From positions 1-47,876 of the forward strand of contig JANQFA010000156.1 of the NCBI GenBank assembly GCA_028278065.1: a stretch of DNA of 47,876 bases. The letters run 5' to 3'. The position numbers and the translations under genes were made by a program. Positions within the stretch are counted from its first letter, which is position 1. Every line of letters starts with the position of its first letter. The notes beneath the pieces were generated by a model. That model was given only the letters and a program-made list of their open reading frames with translations. It was not told the DNA's origin and searched no databases. This document shows positions 38,851 to 47,876 of this stretch, one piece after another. The stretch comes from Myxococcota bacterium. GTDB lineage: Bacteria > Myxococcota_A > UBA9160 > JAFDET01.

Positions 38851-40338
38851 CTAGCCATCCCCTCCGGCCTGCGCCAGGCGGGGAGCCAGCGCCTCGGCCA
38901 GCCGGTCCAGCACCTCCGCCTGGGCGGTCGCAGGGAAGGGAGGCTCCACGGCAGCCGCCACCTCCTGCACGACCCCTTCGGCGTTGACCAGGGTTCCTCC
39001 CTTCTCCGCCAGGTGGCGTCCCGGAATCACCACGTCGGCCACGCGTTCCAGCTCGGAGCGGTGGGTGTCGAGCACGATCAGGGTGGCGAGGTCGTCGAGT
39101 GCATCGGGACTTCCCAGCAGGGTGGGATGCAGGAGGTCGTGGCCCAGGACGATCAGGCCTTCCAGGCCGCCGCCGCGCAGCCGCTCGAGGATGGGAGCGG
39201 GGTCGCCGAAGCCGGCGGCCCGCGCGCCGGCGGCGTTGGCGCCCTTCTCCGGGTGCACGAGGAGGTCGTCGCCCTCGCCCATCACCAACGTGAGGCCCGC
39301 GGCGTCGACCCCCAGCCGGTCGAGGAGCCGGCGCAGCGCCGCCAGGTCTTCGTTGGTGAGGTGCGCGGACGCGAGGGCCGCCAGCATCCCCGGTCCCTTC
39401 GCGTCGATCAGCTCGCGCAGGCGCCTCGTGGCGGCATCGAGGGCCACGTCGAGCTCGGCCGAGCGCAGCACGCCGTCCTCGCCGCGGACCAGCGGCGTGC
39501 GCAAGCGGTCCGGGGCGGCGATCTCCCGGTAGGAGAGTCGCCCCGCGTCGCAGATCCAGCTTCCGTTGACCCGGTCGTTGCGGCGCGCCGTGTATCGCTG
39601 CACCTCGCCGTGTGCGACTCCCAGCCACACGTTGCAGCCGCGGGCGCATCCGGTGCAGATCCCCGGCCGCTCCTCCAGGAACCAGACCCGGACCTTGAAG
39701 CGGAAGTCGCGCGTGGTGAGGGCGCCCACCGGACAGATGTCGGCGACGTTCATCGAGTAGGGGTTGTCCAGCTCCACGCCCGGAAACGTCTCGATCACCG
39801 AGCGATCTCCGCGGTTCGCGATCCCGAGCTCGCCCGTCCCCGTGACCTCGCGACAGAACCGCACGCAGCGTCGGCACAGGATGCAGCGCTCCTGGTCGAG
39901 GACGATCGTCGGCCCCAGCGGAACCCGCTTCTGGAGCGCACGGCGCGGCTCGCGCGTGCGCGCTCCGGCGGCCCCGTACTCGAACGCGTAGTCCTGGAGC
40001 TTGCATTCGCCGGCCTGGTCGCAGATGGGACAGTCGAGCGGGTGGTTCACCAGGAGGAGCTCCATCACGCCTGCGCGGGCATCGCGGACGCGGTCGCTCG
40101 TGGTGTGCACGACCATCCCGTCCGCCACCGGCGTGTTGCAGGCGATCTGGAGCCCCCCGAGACCCTCCACTTCCACCTGGCAGAGGCGGCAGGAGCCGTC
40201 GACGGCGAGGCCCGGATGCCAGCAGTAGTGGGGCACGTCGACGCCGTCCATGAGGAGCCCCGCATCGTCGAGTGCCTGCAGGATGGTGCGGCCCTCTTCG
40301 ACTCGGACCTGGCGACCGTCGACGGTGATCGTGGGCAC
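38851..40338 (-). CDS. nuoG: NADH-quinone oxidoreductase subunit G, short form
   Basis: 495 residues from GTG 40338, 12 nt after the nuoF stop, with the purine-rich AGGA overlapping that stop. The N-terminal 2Fe-2S site is Cys39-x10-Cys50-x2-Cys53-x13-Cys67. Then H-x3-C-x2-C-x5-C (HPLDCPICDQAGEC), the CILCRRCVRFC cluster, and the optional N7 set C-x2-C-x3-C-x27-C (CTGCARGC ... WIC). The molybdopterin-oxidoreductase-like domain is compact: from DRLRTPLVRG to the end is only about 230 residues, against 400-600 in common forms. The reading frame ends cleanly before nuoH, so it looks intact, not broken. It is part of the N-module. Confidence 0.93.
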   Translation of the reverse strand: MPTITVDGRQVRVEEGRTILQALDDAGLLMDGVDVPHYCWHPGLAVDGSCRLCQVEVEGLGGLQIACNTPVADGMVVHTTSDRVRDARAGVMELLLVNHPLDCPICDQAGECKLQDYAFEYGAAGARTREPRRALQKRVPLGPTIVLDQERCILCRRCVRFCREVTGTGELGIANRGDRSVIETFPGVELDNPYSMNVADICPVGALTTRDFRFKVRVWFLEERPGICTGCARGCNVWLGVAHGEVQRYTARRNDRVNGSWICDAGRLSYREIAAPDRLRTPLVRGEDGVLRSAELDVALDAATRRLRELIDAKGPGMLAALASAHLTNEDLAALRRLLDRLGVDAAGLTLVMGEGDDLLVHPEKGANAAGARAAGFGDPAPILERLRGGGLEGLIVLGHDLLHPTLLGSPDALDDLATLIVLDTHRSELERVADVVIPGRHLAEKGGTLVNAEGVVQEVAAAVEPPFPATAQAEVLDRLAEALAPRLAQAGGDG

Positions 40339-40349
40339 GAGCTCGCGTC

Positions 40350-41650
<1,301 letters not shown>

Positions 41651-41654
<4 letters not shown>

Positions 41655-42118
41655 TCCAGCCCGTCGAGGAGGCGCTTGGCGTCCTCCAGGTCGAGATTCT
41701 CGTGGTAGTCGCCGTCGATTCGCAGCATGGGTGCCCAGGCGCAGGCGCCCAGGCATTCCTCGTGGCCGAGGGTGATGCGTCCATCCCGGGTGGTCTCGCC
41801 CGCGGCGACTCCGAGGTGGGCTTCGAGGCCGCGCAGGAGCGCGCGCGCGCCGCGCAGCGAGCAGGGCAGGTTGGTGCACACGTTGACGCGGTGGCGTCCT
41901 CCCGGCTCGACTCGGAAGAGGTTGTAGAAGGACAGGAGCTCCAGAACCTCGACGGGGGCGACCGCGAAGATCGCCGCCAGCTCCCGCGCGGCCTCGAGCG
42001 GGACGCAGCCCAGCTCACGCTGGACGATGTGCAGGGCCGGCAGCAGCGCGGCGCGCGGCTCCGGGTAGCGGCCGATCGCGGCGTCGATGGCGTCGCGCGC
42101 CGCCTCCGGGATCACCAT
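41651..42118 (-). CDS. nuoE: NADH-quinone oxidoreductase subunit E
   Basis: 155 residues from ATG 42118, overlapping nuoA by 7 nt. Thioredoxin-like 2Fe-2S subunit. Cys81-x4-Cys86 (CTNLPC) and Cys122-x3-Cys126 (CLGAC) bind the N1a cluster. The N-terminal helical part reads ALHIVQRELGCVP. Normal length. In usual order nuoB, nuoC and nuoD separate nuoA from nuoE. Here they overlap directly. Confidence 0.95.
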
Positions 42119-42465
42119 TCCAGCGCGCCCTTCATCCACTCGTAGAGGAGACCGACGACCAGCGGGACGGTGAAGACGACCATCGCCCAGTAGCCGTGCC
42201 ATCCCAGCTCGGTGAAGAGGGCGCCCCACGGATAGAAGAAGAGCGCCTCCACGTCGAAGACGACGAAGAGGATGGCGACCAGGTAGAACTTCACGGCGAA
42301 GCGCTGGCGCGGCGAGACGATCTGGCGTTCGCCGCACTCGAAGGGCTCGAGCTTCTCGTCGAAGCGCCGCCGCGGCCCCAGGCGGATGTGTGCGAACAGA
42401 AGCCCGCCCGCGAGCAGGAAGGCGATCGCGAGGGTGATCAGGACGCCGCTGTATTCGGCGAGCAT
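42112..42465 (-). CDS. nuoA: NADH-quinone oxidoreductase subunit A
   Basis: 117 residues. ATG 42465 is preferred because GGAGGG (42475-42480) lies 9 nt upstream; an ATG at 42474 abuts that site. Three helices. Signatures: PFECGERQ, RFAVKFYLVAILFVVFDVEALFFYPW (in two parts: RFAVKFYLVAILF and DVEALFFYPW). It carries the conserved Cys of the quinone-gate loop. First gene of the nuo cluster. Confidence 0.95.
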   Translation of the reverse strand: MLAEYSGVLITLAIAFLLAGGLLFAHIRLGPRRRFDEKLEPFECGERQIVSPRQRFAVKFYLVAILFVVFDVEALFFYPWGALFTELGWHGYWAMVVFTVPLVVGLLYEWMKGALEW

Positions 42466-42474
42466 CGAGACCAT

Positions 42475-42480
42475 CCCTCC
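42475..42480 (-). promoter_or_regulatory. Shine-Dalgarno site deciding the nuoA start
   Basis: GGAGGG on the minus strand lies 9 nt before ATG 42465 but directly against ATG 42474. Normal spacing favours the shorter protein. Confidence 0.7.
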
Positions 42481-42528
42481 GCTGGGGTGGTGACGGAACT
42501 GCGCGAACCGCCTCGGGAAAGCGCTTCG

Positions 42529-42557
42529 ACGGTAGCCACGCGCCCAGGCCGGGTCAA
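42529..42557 (-). promoter_or_regulatory. sigma70-like promoter of the nuo cluster
   Basis: On the minus strand TTGACC (42557-42552) is followed by a 17-bp spacer and TACCGT (42534-42529), about 64 bp before the nuoA start. The -35 matches consensus at five of six positions. Confidence 0.5.
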
Positions 42558-42582
42558 GAAACGCGGGGGCTCGAGTCGCGCT

Positions 42583-42591
42583 TGATACACT
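42583..42591 (+). promoter_or_regulatory. extended -10 promoter of gpsA, probably leaderless
   Basis: TG-A-TACACT (42583-42591) is an extended -10 form. It ends 8 nt before ATG 42600, so transcription should begin at or next to the start codon. No Shine-Dalgarno is present. No good -35 is seen, which extended -10 sites tolerate. Confidence 0.42.
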
Positions 42592-42599
42592 CCGCCCCG

Positions 42600-43604
42600 A
42601 TGGCGGTTCCCGTTGCGGTCCTGGGCGCCGGCAGCTTCGGCACCTGTCTGGCCATGCTGTGCGCGCGCGAGAACGACGTGACGTTGTGGTCGCGCGACCC
42701 GGTGGTGGCCGACGCCGTCGCGCGCGAGGGTCGCAATCCGCACTACCTGCGCAACGTGGAGCTGCCCGAGTCGGTGCGGGCGACGGCGGACCTGGGCGAG
42801 GCGCTGCGTGGACGCGAGCTGGTGATCGTGGCCGTGCCGAGCCACGGCGTGCGCGACACGCTGAGCGCGGCGCGCCCGCACCTGGATCCCGGTGCCATCC
42901 TGGTGTCGACCGTGAAGGGCATCGAGCCGGAGACCGGCTACACGATGCACCGCGTGTTCCGTGACGTGCTGGACGCCGCTCACCACCCGCGCATCGTGTG
43001 CCTGTCCGGGCCCTCCTTCGCGCGGGAGGTGGCCGAGGGAAAGCCGACCATGGTCACCCTGGCCAGCGAAGAGGAGACCTGGGCGATCTCGGTCCAGGCC
43101 ACTCTGTCGGGCCCGTGGTTCCGCTGCTACTCCACCAGCGACGTCTTGGGAGTGGAGCTCGGCGGCGCACTCAAGAACGTGATCGCCATCGCCGTCGGGA
43201 CCTGCGACGGCCTCGAGGCCGGACTCAACGCCCGCGCCGCCCTGATGACCCGCGGACTCGCCGAGATCACCCGGCTCGGGGTGGCGATGGGGGCGGATCC
43301 CCTCACATTCCAGGGCCTCTCCGGGATGGGGGACCTGATGCTGACCTGCACCGGCGACCTCTCGCGAAACCGGCACGTCGGGCTCGAGCTGGGCCGGGGC
43401 CGGCGCCTGGCCGACATCCTGGGGCAAATGCACGGCGTGGCCGAGGGGGTGCGCACGACCCGCGCGGCCTGCGCCCTCGCCGCGCGCATGGGCGTGGAGA
43501 TGCCGATCTCCGAGGTGGTCCGCGACGTTCTCGACGAGAAGCTCGCCGTGCGCGAGGCTGCGATCCGCCTGATGACCCGCCAGCTGCGCAGCGAGCGGGA
43601 CTAG
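42600..43604 (+). CDS. gpsA: glycerol-3-phosphate dehydrogenase [NAD(P)+]
   Basis: 334 residues from ATG 42600; a TTG at 42582 would start inside the promoter. Rossmann motif GAGSFG (9-14), then VKGIEPETG, LSGPSFAREVAEGKPTM, GVELGGALKNVIAIAVG with the catalytic Lys, and GLSGMGDLMLTCTG. It reduces dihydroxyacetone phosphate to sn-glycerol-3-phosphate, the backbone for phospholipids, in the cytoplasm. Complete length. The following lipoprotein gene begins 12 nt later, so they may share a transcript. Confidence 0.97.
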   Translation: MAVPVAVLGAGSFGTCLAMLCARENDVTLWSRDPVVADAVAREGRNPHYLRNVELPESVRATADLGEALRGRELVIVAVPSHGVRDTLSAARPHLDPGAILVSTVKGIEPETGYTMHRVFRDVLDAAHHPRIVCLSGPSFAREVAEGKPTMVTLASEEETWAISVQATLSGPWFRCYSTSDVLGVELGGALKNVIAIAVGTCDGLEAGLNARAALMTRGLAEITRLGVAMGADPLTFQGLSGMGDLMLTCTGDLSRNRHVGLELGRGRRLADILGQMHGVAEGVRTTRAACALAARMGVEMPISEVVRDVLDEKLAVREAAIRLMTRQLRSERD

Positions 43605-43616
43605 GGAGCGCCGACC

Positions 43617-44477
43617 ATGTCCTGCCTTCGCACCCTGCCCGCGCTGCTCGCCTTCGTCCTGCTCGGCAGCGGCTGCGCCTCCACCCAGATCTCCCGGGAG
43701 ATGGTCTACGAGCGCCAGGGGGTCCAGGCCATCCTGCGCTCCTACCAGGACGGGGGCGACACCGTTGCCCAGGGCTACAGCCATCCGGCCCACATCGCGT
43801 CCGTTCGCCTCGCCCACGCGCTCTCCTTCATCGACGTGGAGGCGGGGGAGGGGAAGCAGCGCCGTCGCCAGCCGGCCGTGAATCCGCTGGTCGTCTACGA
43901 GGTGGCCGACGCCCTGGAGACGGGCCTGGAGCAGGCGGGCCCCGACCAGGAGGTGGTGGTGATGGCCGTGCGCAAGGAGCGCCGCCTCGGGATCTTCCAC
44001 GCCAAGTTCCTGACCTCCCTCTTCGCCTACGTGAAGGGCGATCTCCTCACGGTGCACATGGGCCACAGCGACTGGGAGATCCCGAAGATGGACGAGCATC
44101 AGCGGGGCGGCGACGTGCTGCCCGAGCCCCAGGCGGGCAAGGAGCTGATGCGCTTCCGGGTTCTTCCGGATCCCGCGCTCACGGTGCTGGGGCCGCAGAC
44201 CGTCGCGCTCGACTGGAAGAGCGAGCGCTTCCGCGATCCCTCGCGCATCCATCTCTCGCCCACGGGCGAGGTGCGACGGCGCGAGGTGCTCCTCGAGGAG
44301 CAGGTGGAGGAGACCTCGCGCTCGCCGGAGGGTGCCGTCCCCATCGACCGGCTCGACCCGGACACCCTGCGAGCGCTCGCCGACCTGGAGGAGATGCGCA
44401 GGAACGGCGAGATCACGGAGGCCGACTACCAGCGGCGTCGTCGCGAGATCCTGGCCGCGGATCCCGCCACCCGCTGA
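43617..44477 (+). CDS. lipoprotein with C-terminal SHOCT-like helix pair, function unknown
   Basis: 286 residues from ATG 43617, with GGAG about 8 nt upstream. The signal peptide ends LGSGC (lipobox Cys). The middle of the protein is a mixed alpha/beta region I do not recognise, containing FHAKFLTSLFAYVKGDLLTVHMG. The last 35 residues (ALADLEEMRRNGEITEADYQRRR...) match the SHOCT pattern, L-x2-L-x2-L/M-x4-G-x-I-T-x2-x-Y/F. SHOCT tails are common on envelope and uncharacterised proteins and are thought to mediate oligomerisation. It follows gpsA by 12 nt. Confidence 0.7.
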   Translation: MSCLRTLPALLAFVLLGSGCASTQISREMVYERQGVQAILRSYQDGGDTVAQGYSHPAHIASVRLAHALSFIDVEAGEGKQRRRQPAVNPLVVYEVADALETGLEQAGPDQEVVVMAVRKERRLGIFHAKFLTSLFAYVKGDLLTVHMGHSDWEIPKMDEHQRGGDVLPEPQAGKELMRFRVLPDPALTVLGPQTVALDWKSERFRDPSRIHLSPTGEVRRREVLLEEQVEETSRSPEGAVPIDRLDPDTLRALADLEEMRRNGEITEADYQRRRREILAADPATR

Positions 44478-44704
44478 CGGTGCGCGGGTGCATCCTCGCG
44501 GCGGGGCTGCGCGCCGAGCTGCTGCGGCCCGCACGGCGTCGAGCTGCGGGAATGCGCCTCGGGGCGCCCCACGCGAGGCGTCGGGGCCCCTCCGCTCCTC
44601 AGCGGCCGGCAGATCGTGCGCAAGGAGCCGTGACGCCCCTCCCAGGCTAGTCTACCGGGCTTCCCGGAACCCTCCCTCGCATCCGGGGCGGAGGTCTTGC
44701 CCAC
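44478..44704 (+). other. 227-bp intergenic region upstream of the flippase-sulfatase fusion gene
   Basis: No gene or clear terminator was found. It holds the CTAGTCTACCGGG element (44647-44659) and a GGAGG ribosome site (44687-44692) ahead of GTG 44705. The rest is very GC-rich with no T-tract. Confidence 0.45.
44647..44659 (+). promoter_or_regulatory. candidate promoter or operator element CTAGTCTACCGGG
   Basis: It lies 46 bp before GTG 44705 and is 11/13 identical to the element at 11949-11961. TAGTCT could be a -10 hexamer; no matching -35 is visible. An activator-dependent promoter or a common operator would both fit. Confidence 0.33.
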
Positions 44705-47700
44705 GTGGCCATCCTGCTCGAGATCCTGCTGATCGGCGTCGTCGCGCTCATGGTGGCGCGCGTCGCCCGCGACCCCTGGAAGGGTCGCGCGCTGAACCTG
44801 CTCAAGGCCTGGGTCACCATTCGTGCCTTCTGGCTGCTGCTCACCCATCCCGTGGCGATGGAGGACGGCAGCAAGGTCATCGCCTGGCGTCTCATCCTGG
44901 ACCAGCTCGCCAACATCGACCCGGCGACCTTCTGGATCTGGGTCGGCCTGGCCACCGCGATCAAGCTGGTGGGGATCCTCGCGTCGATGCGCCGCTGGCT
45001 GATCCTGCTGCGCGGTCAGGGGATCGAGCTCCCTTTCAAGCACGTCTTCGGCTCGTTCATGATCGGCCGCTTCATCGGCACCTTCCTGCCCAGCACCGCA
45101 GGCCTCGACGGCTACACGCTCTATGACGCGGCGCGCTTCAGCGGGCGCACGGTGGAGGTCACCGCCGCCAAGGCGCTCGAGAAGGTGATCGGCGTCTTCG
45201 GCATCTTCCTCACCTTCCTGGTATCGCTGCCCTTCGGGATCTCCATCTTCGGAGACAACGCGCAGACGGTGGCCGTGATCACGGTGCCCCTGGCCGCGGG
45301 TCTGATCGGCGGGCTCCTCGCGGTGCTCTGGTTCCCCGGCTTGATCGAGTGGGTCCTGCGCAACGTTCCGCTGCCGGGAAAGGCGCAGATCGAGGGCGTG
45401 GTGCTGCGCATCTCGCGTTCGGCGGCCGCCTACCGGGACAAGAAGCTCCTGGTGGTGCAGGCGCTCTTCCTCTCCTGGGTCGTCCACTTCACCACGGCGG
45501 CCATGTACTTCTGCACCGCCATCGCCATCGGCGCGGTGGCCGCCGACTTCTGGCAGGTGACCTTCGCCTCCTCGATCCAGATCTTCGCCACGGTGATCAG
45601 CCCCTTCACGATCGCAGGCGAGGGCATCCGCGAGGCGGCCCAGTACTTCCTGCTGCACAAGCAGATCGGGGCGGCCGCGGCGATCGTGTCGGCGGCGCTC
45701 GGCTTCTGGGCCGCCGAGGCGCCCACCCTGCTGGGCGGCTTCTTCTGGTGGTTCCGCAGCGCGGACTACAAGCCCGACTACTGCCTGGTGAACGGCGAGC
45801 AGGTGGACTGGGAGGAAGCGGCGAAGAACGCCCTGGCCCTCGAGTCCGAGGAGGAGCGCCGCGAGCGCGGCGCTGGCGAGATCGACCCGGATCTGCCCTC
45901 GCTGCCCGCGCGCCTGGTGTCCAGCGCTGGCGTCGGATTCGGCGCGGGCGTGGTCTCCGGCATCGTGATCGGCCTGGTCGAGAGCCTGGTGATCGCCCAG
46001 GGCGGCTTCGCCGGCGAGGCGCAGGTGTTCTGGTACGGCCCGCTCGCCTACGCCGGGCTGCTCGGGCTCCTGGGGGCCGTCGGCGGCGCGGTGCTGGGCG
46101 TGCTGCCCATGAAGCTCGAGGAGATCCGCGGCTGGACCGCTTCGCTGGGCATGCTCGGGATGCTGGTCCCCTTCGGCCTGGTGATCACGCTCTTCCGCGT
46201 GCGCCGCGACGTCTTCGCCGAGCAGATGCCGCCGATGCCCGTCCTCTTCGGCATCCTCGCGGCCTTCGGCGGCCTGGCGCTGGTGCTCTTCCTCGCCGGC
46301 CCGCGCATCCTGCGCGGACGCGCCGGGCTCGTATTCACGCCGCCTGCCGCCCTGGTCCTGCTGGGCCTGGTCTGCGGGCTCGGTGCCCTGGCGGGGCGCG
46401 CGGCGGTGGGCGGAGGTGAGGGCGCGGCCATGCCGCCGGCGGCCTCGGCGGAGCTGGCCGAGCGGCCCAACGTGATCCTCATCATGGTGGACACCCTGCG
46501 CGCCGATCACCTGTCGTGCTACGGCGCGAGCGACGTGAAGACGCCCAACATGTGCGCCCTCGTCGAACGGGACGGGACGCGCTGGGACGGCTTCGCCCAT
46601 GCCACCTGGACCAAGCCCTCCACGGCCTCGCTGCTCACCTCGCTGCTGCCGAGCACGCACAAGACCATGTCCAAGCCCGCGGTGCTGGGCGAGGATGCGG
46701 AGCTCCTCTCCGAGGTGATGCAGTCGGCGGGCTACACCACCGGCGGGATCGTCTCCAACATCAACCTGACGCCGAGCTTCGGCTTCGCCCAGGGCTTCGA
46801 CGAGTTCCACTACCTGGGCCCCGACTACATCGCCGGCGCCCTGGAGTCGTCGTCGAAGCTCATCCTCTACCAGATCGCACGCAAGGTCGTGCTGGGCGGG
46901 AAGGGCGGGCTCCGCTTCGGCGACTTCTACCAGGACTCGGAGGTCGTGAACGGCGTGGCCTTCGAGTGGCTCGAGCGCCACAAGGACTCGCGCTTCTTCC
47001 TCTTCCTCCACTACATGGATCCGCACGATCCGTACTTCCGGCACCCCTACGACGGCTACGGGATCGCGCGTGTGTCGCTGCCCGAGCCGGATCCGGAGCA
47101 GGCCGCGGAGCTGCGCGAGCTCTACGTGGGCGAGATCGAGTACCTCGACCGCAACATGGGGAAGCTGATCGAGCACCTGAAGGCGCTGGGTCTCTGGGAC
47201 GACGCGGTGATCGTGCTGACGTCGGATCACGGCGAGGAGTTCCACGAGCACGGCGGCTGGTGGCACGGGCTCACCCTCTACGAGGAGCAGATCCGCGTGC
47301 CCCTGCTGGTCAAGTGGCCCGCGGGTCGCGCCCAGGCGCAGCCGGTGGGCAGCGGCCTCGGTCGCCACATCGACGTCGCCCCGACCCTGGCCGCGCTGGC
47401 GGGCGCGGCGGTGCCCGAGGCGATGCAGGGCGTGGACCTGCGTGGGGACTTCGCGGCGCGCCTGGCCAAGGACCAGACCCACCTCTCGGAGGAGGACCAC
47501 GAAGGCAACGTCCTGCGCAGCCTGCGCACCGAGACCTGGAAGTACATCGAGGCCAACGAGGGGAACCCGCGCGGCGTGCCGACCCGCGAGCTCTTCGACG
47601 TGGCGGCCGATCCGGGCGAGACCCGCAACGTGGCCGAGCAGCAGCTCGAGCTGGCCGAGCGCCTGGCGAGCGAGGCGGCGACCGCCGTGCAGTTCGCCGA

Positions 47701-47806
47701 GTCGGGGAGCCTGGCGGGAGCCGAGACCGAGGTCTCGAAGACCGAGTGCGAGCGCCTGGCTGCCCTGGGCTATATGGATCCCGCCGACTGCGAGAGCCTG
47801 AACTAG
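44705..47806 (+). CDS. flippase-like (LPG-synthase TM family) domain fused to a Thr-type sulfatase-superfamily domain
   Basis: 1033 residues from GTG 44705, GGAGG about 12 nt upstream. Residues 1-370 resemble the UPF0104/LPG_synthase_TM module of MprF and AglD2: LPSTAGLDGYTLYDAARFSGR and the later ISPFTIAGEGIREAAQYFLL match its two signature segments. About five more helices follow (400-580). From about 585 an extracytoplasmic alkaline-phosphatase fold appears: IMVDTLRADHL (Asp596), T-K-P-S-T-A-S (Thr636 at the nucleophile), LTSDHGEEFHEHGG, and LAALGYMDP near the end. MprF couples a flippase with a lipid-modifying domain. Here a phosphoryl-type enzyme replaces the aminoacyl transferase. Predicted role: modify a lipid headgroup or lipid-linked sugar and flip it, or act on the flipped product. 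Substrate unknown. Confidence 0.83.
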   Translation: MAILLEILLIGVVALMVARVARDPWKGRALNLLKAWVTIRAFWLLLTHPVAMEDGSKVIAWRLILDQLANIDPATFWIWVGLATAIKLVGILASMRRWLILLRGQGIELPFKHVFGSFMIGRFIGTFLPSTAGLDGYTLYDAARFSGRTVEVTAAKALEKVIGVFGIFLTFLVSLPFGISIFGDNAQTVAVITVPLAAGLIGGLLAVLWFPGLIEWVLRNVPLPGKAQIEGVVLRISRSAAAYRDKKLLVVQALFLSWVVHFTTAAMYFCTAIAIGAVAADFWQVTFASSIQIFATVISPFTIAGEGIREAAQYFLLHKQIGAAAAIVSAALGFWAAEAPTLLGGFFWWFRSADYKPDYCLVNGEQVDWEEAAKNALALESEEERRERGAGEIDPDLPSLPARLVSSAGVGFGAGVVSGIVIGLVESLVIAQGGFAGEAQVFWYGPLAYAGLLGLLGAVGGAVLGVLPMKLEEIRGWTASLGMLGMLVPFGLVITLFRVRRDVFAEQMPPMPVLFGILAAFGGLALVLFLAGPRILRGRAGLVFTPPAALVLLGLVCGLGALAGRAAVGGGEGAAMPPAASAELAERPNVILIMVDTLRADHLSCYGASDVKTPNMCALVERDGTRWDGFAHATWTKPSTASLLTSLLPSTHKTMSKPAVLGEDAELLSEVMQSAGYTTGGIVSNINLTPSFGFAQGFDEFHYLGPDYIAGALESSSKLILYQIARKVVLGGKGGLRFGDFYQDSEVVNGVAFEWLERHKDSRFFLFLHYMDPHDPYFRHPYDGYGIARVSLPEPDPEQAAELRELYVGEIEYLDRNMGKLIEHLKALGLWDDAVIVLTSDHGEEFHEHGGWWHGLTLYEEQIRVPLLVKWPAGRAQAQPVGSGLGRHIDVAPTLAALAGAAVPEAMQGVDLRGDFAARLAKDQTHLSEEDHEGNVLRSLRTETWKYIEANEGNPRGVPTRELFDVAADPGETRNVAEQQLELAERLASEAATAVQFAESGSLAGAETEVSKTECERLAALGYMDPADCESLN

Positions 47807-47810
47807 GGGC

Positions 47811-47876
47811 GTGTCGACGACGTCGGTCGACGTCTCCGAGGTCCGGGCGTTTCTGGAGCAGCACCTCGGCCCTGGA
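47811..47876 (+). CDS. first 22 codons of a further gene, truncated by window edge
   Basis: GTG 47811 opens a frame that runs to the window edge (VSTTSVDVSEVRAFLEQHLGPG). It lies 4 nt after the upstream stop, as is usual here. The helix-like VRAFLEQHLG opening is typical of a soluble cytoplasmic protein. Too short to assign. Confidence 0.35.
   Translation, partial: MSTTSVDVSEVRAFLEQHLGPG

Overview
The window is a dense, very GC-rich (roughly 70% by eye) stretch of a Gram-negative bacterial chromosome. Lipoprotein signals, two PEP-CTERM proteins, a Nuo-type complex I and SelB point to a respiring, probably delta-proteobacterial-grade lineage such as Myxococcota or a relative. No marker gene settles the taxonomy, so that is an inference. 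No tRNA, rRNA, CRISPR array, integrase or insertion sequence was found.

Bases 1-28418 are an envelope and surface-glycoconjugate region. It holds the end of a GT-C-type membrane protein with a TPR-like tail, a lipoprotein of uncertain fold, and a membrane-anchored spermidine-synthase-like protein. A minus-strand pair follows (TPR lipoprotein, then alkaline-phosphatase/sulfatase-superfamily lipoprotein with TPRs). Next come two tandem paralogous PEP-CTERM proteins, each with a strong terminator. After them is a tight five-gene run: sulfatase-fold, SpeE-like, SpeE-like, sulfatase-fold, sulfatase-fold, with 4-nt overlaps at three of four junctions. A minus-strand pair of polytopic GT-C-like proteins and a PrsT-like TPR lipoprotein close the region. 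A fifth sulfatase-fold protein, fused to an MprF-like flippase module, lies at the far right (44705-47806). In all five sulfatase-fold proteins the formylglycine Cys/Ser position is Thr, so sulfate-ester hydrolysis is unlikely; phospho-group transfer or hydrolysis outside the cytoplasmic membrane is the better guess.

Bases 28487-31725 carry serS and selB, overlapping by 4 nt. SerRS makes Ser-tRNA(Sec) and SelB delivers Sec-tRNA(Sec), so the pair fits a selenocysteine pathway; selA, selC and selD are not here.

Bases 31761-42465 (minus strand) carry complex I in the order nuoA-E-F-G-H-J-K-L-M-N, with most genes overlapping or abutting. nuoB, nuoC, nuoD and nuoI, which together form the quinone-binding Q-module, are absent although the junctions where they would sit are seamless. 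A good sigma70-like promoter lies in the divergent nuoA/gpsA gap.

Bases 42600-47876 hold gpsA, a lipoprotein with a SHOCT-like tail, the flippase-sulfatase fusion, and the first codons of a further gene.

The best candidate for an undescribed system is the combination of PEP-CTERM substrates, Thr-type sulfatase-fold enzymes, membrane-fused SpeE-like proteins, GT-C-like proteins and TPR lipoproteins. It may build or decorate a surface polymer or glycoprotein coat. That is inference; no exosortase is in the window.
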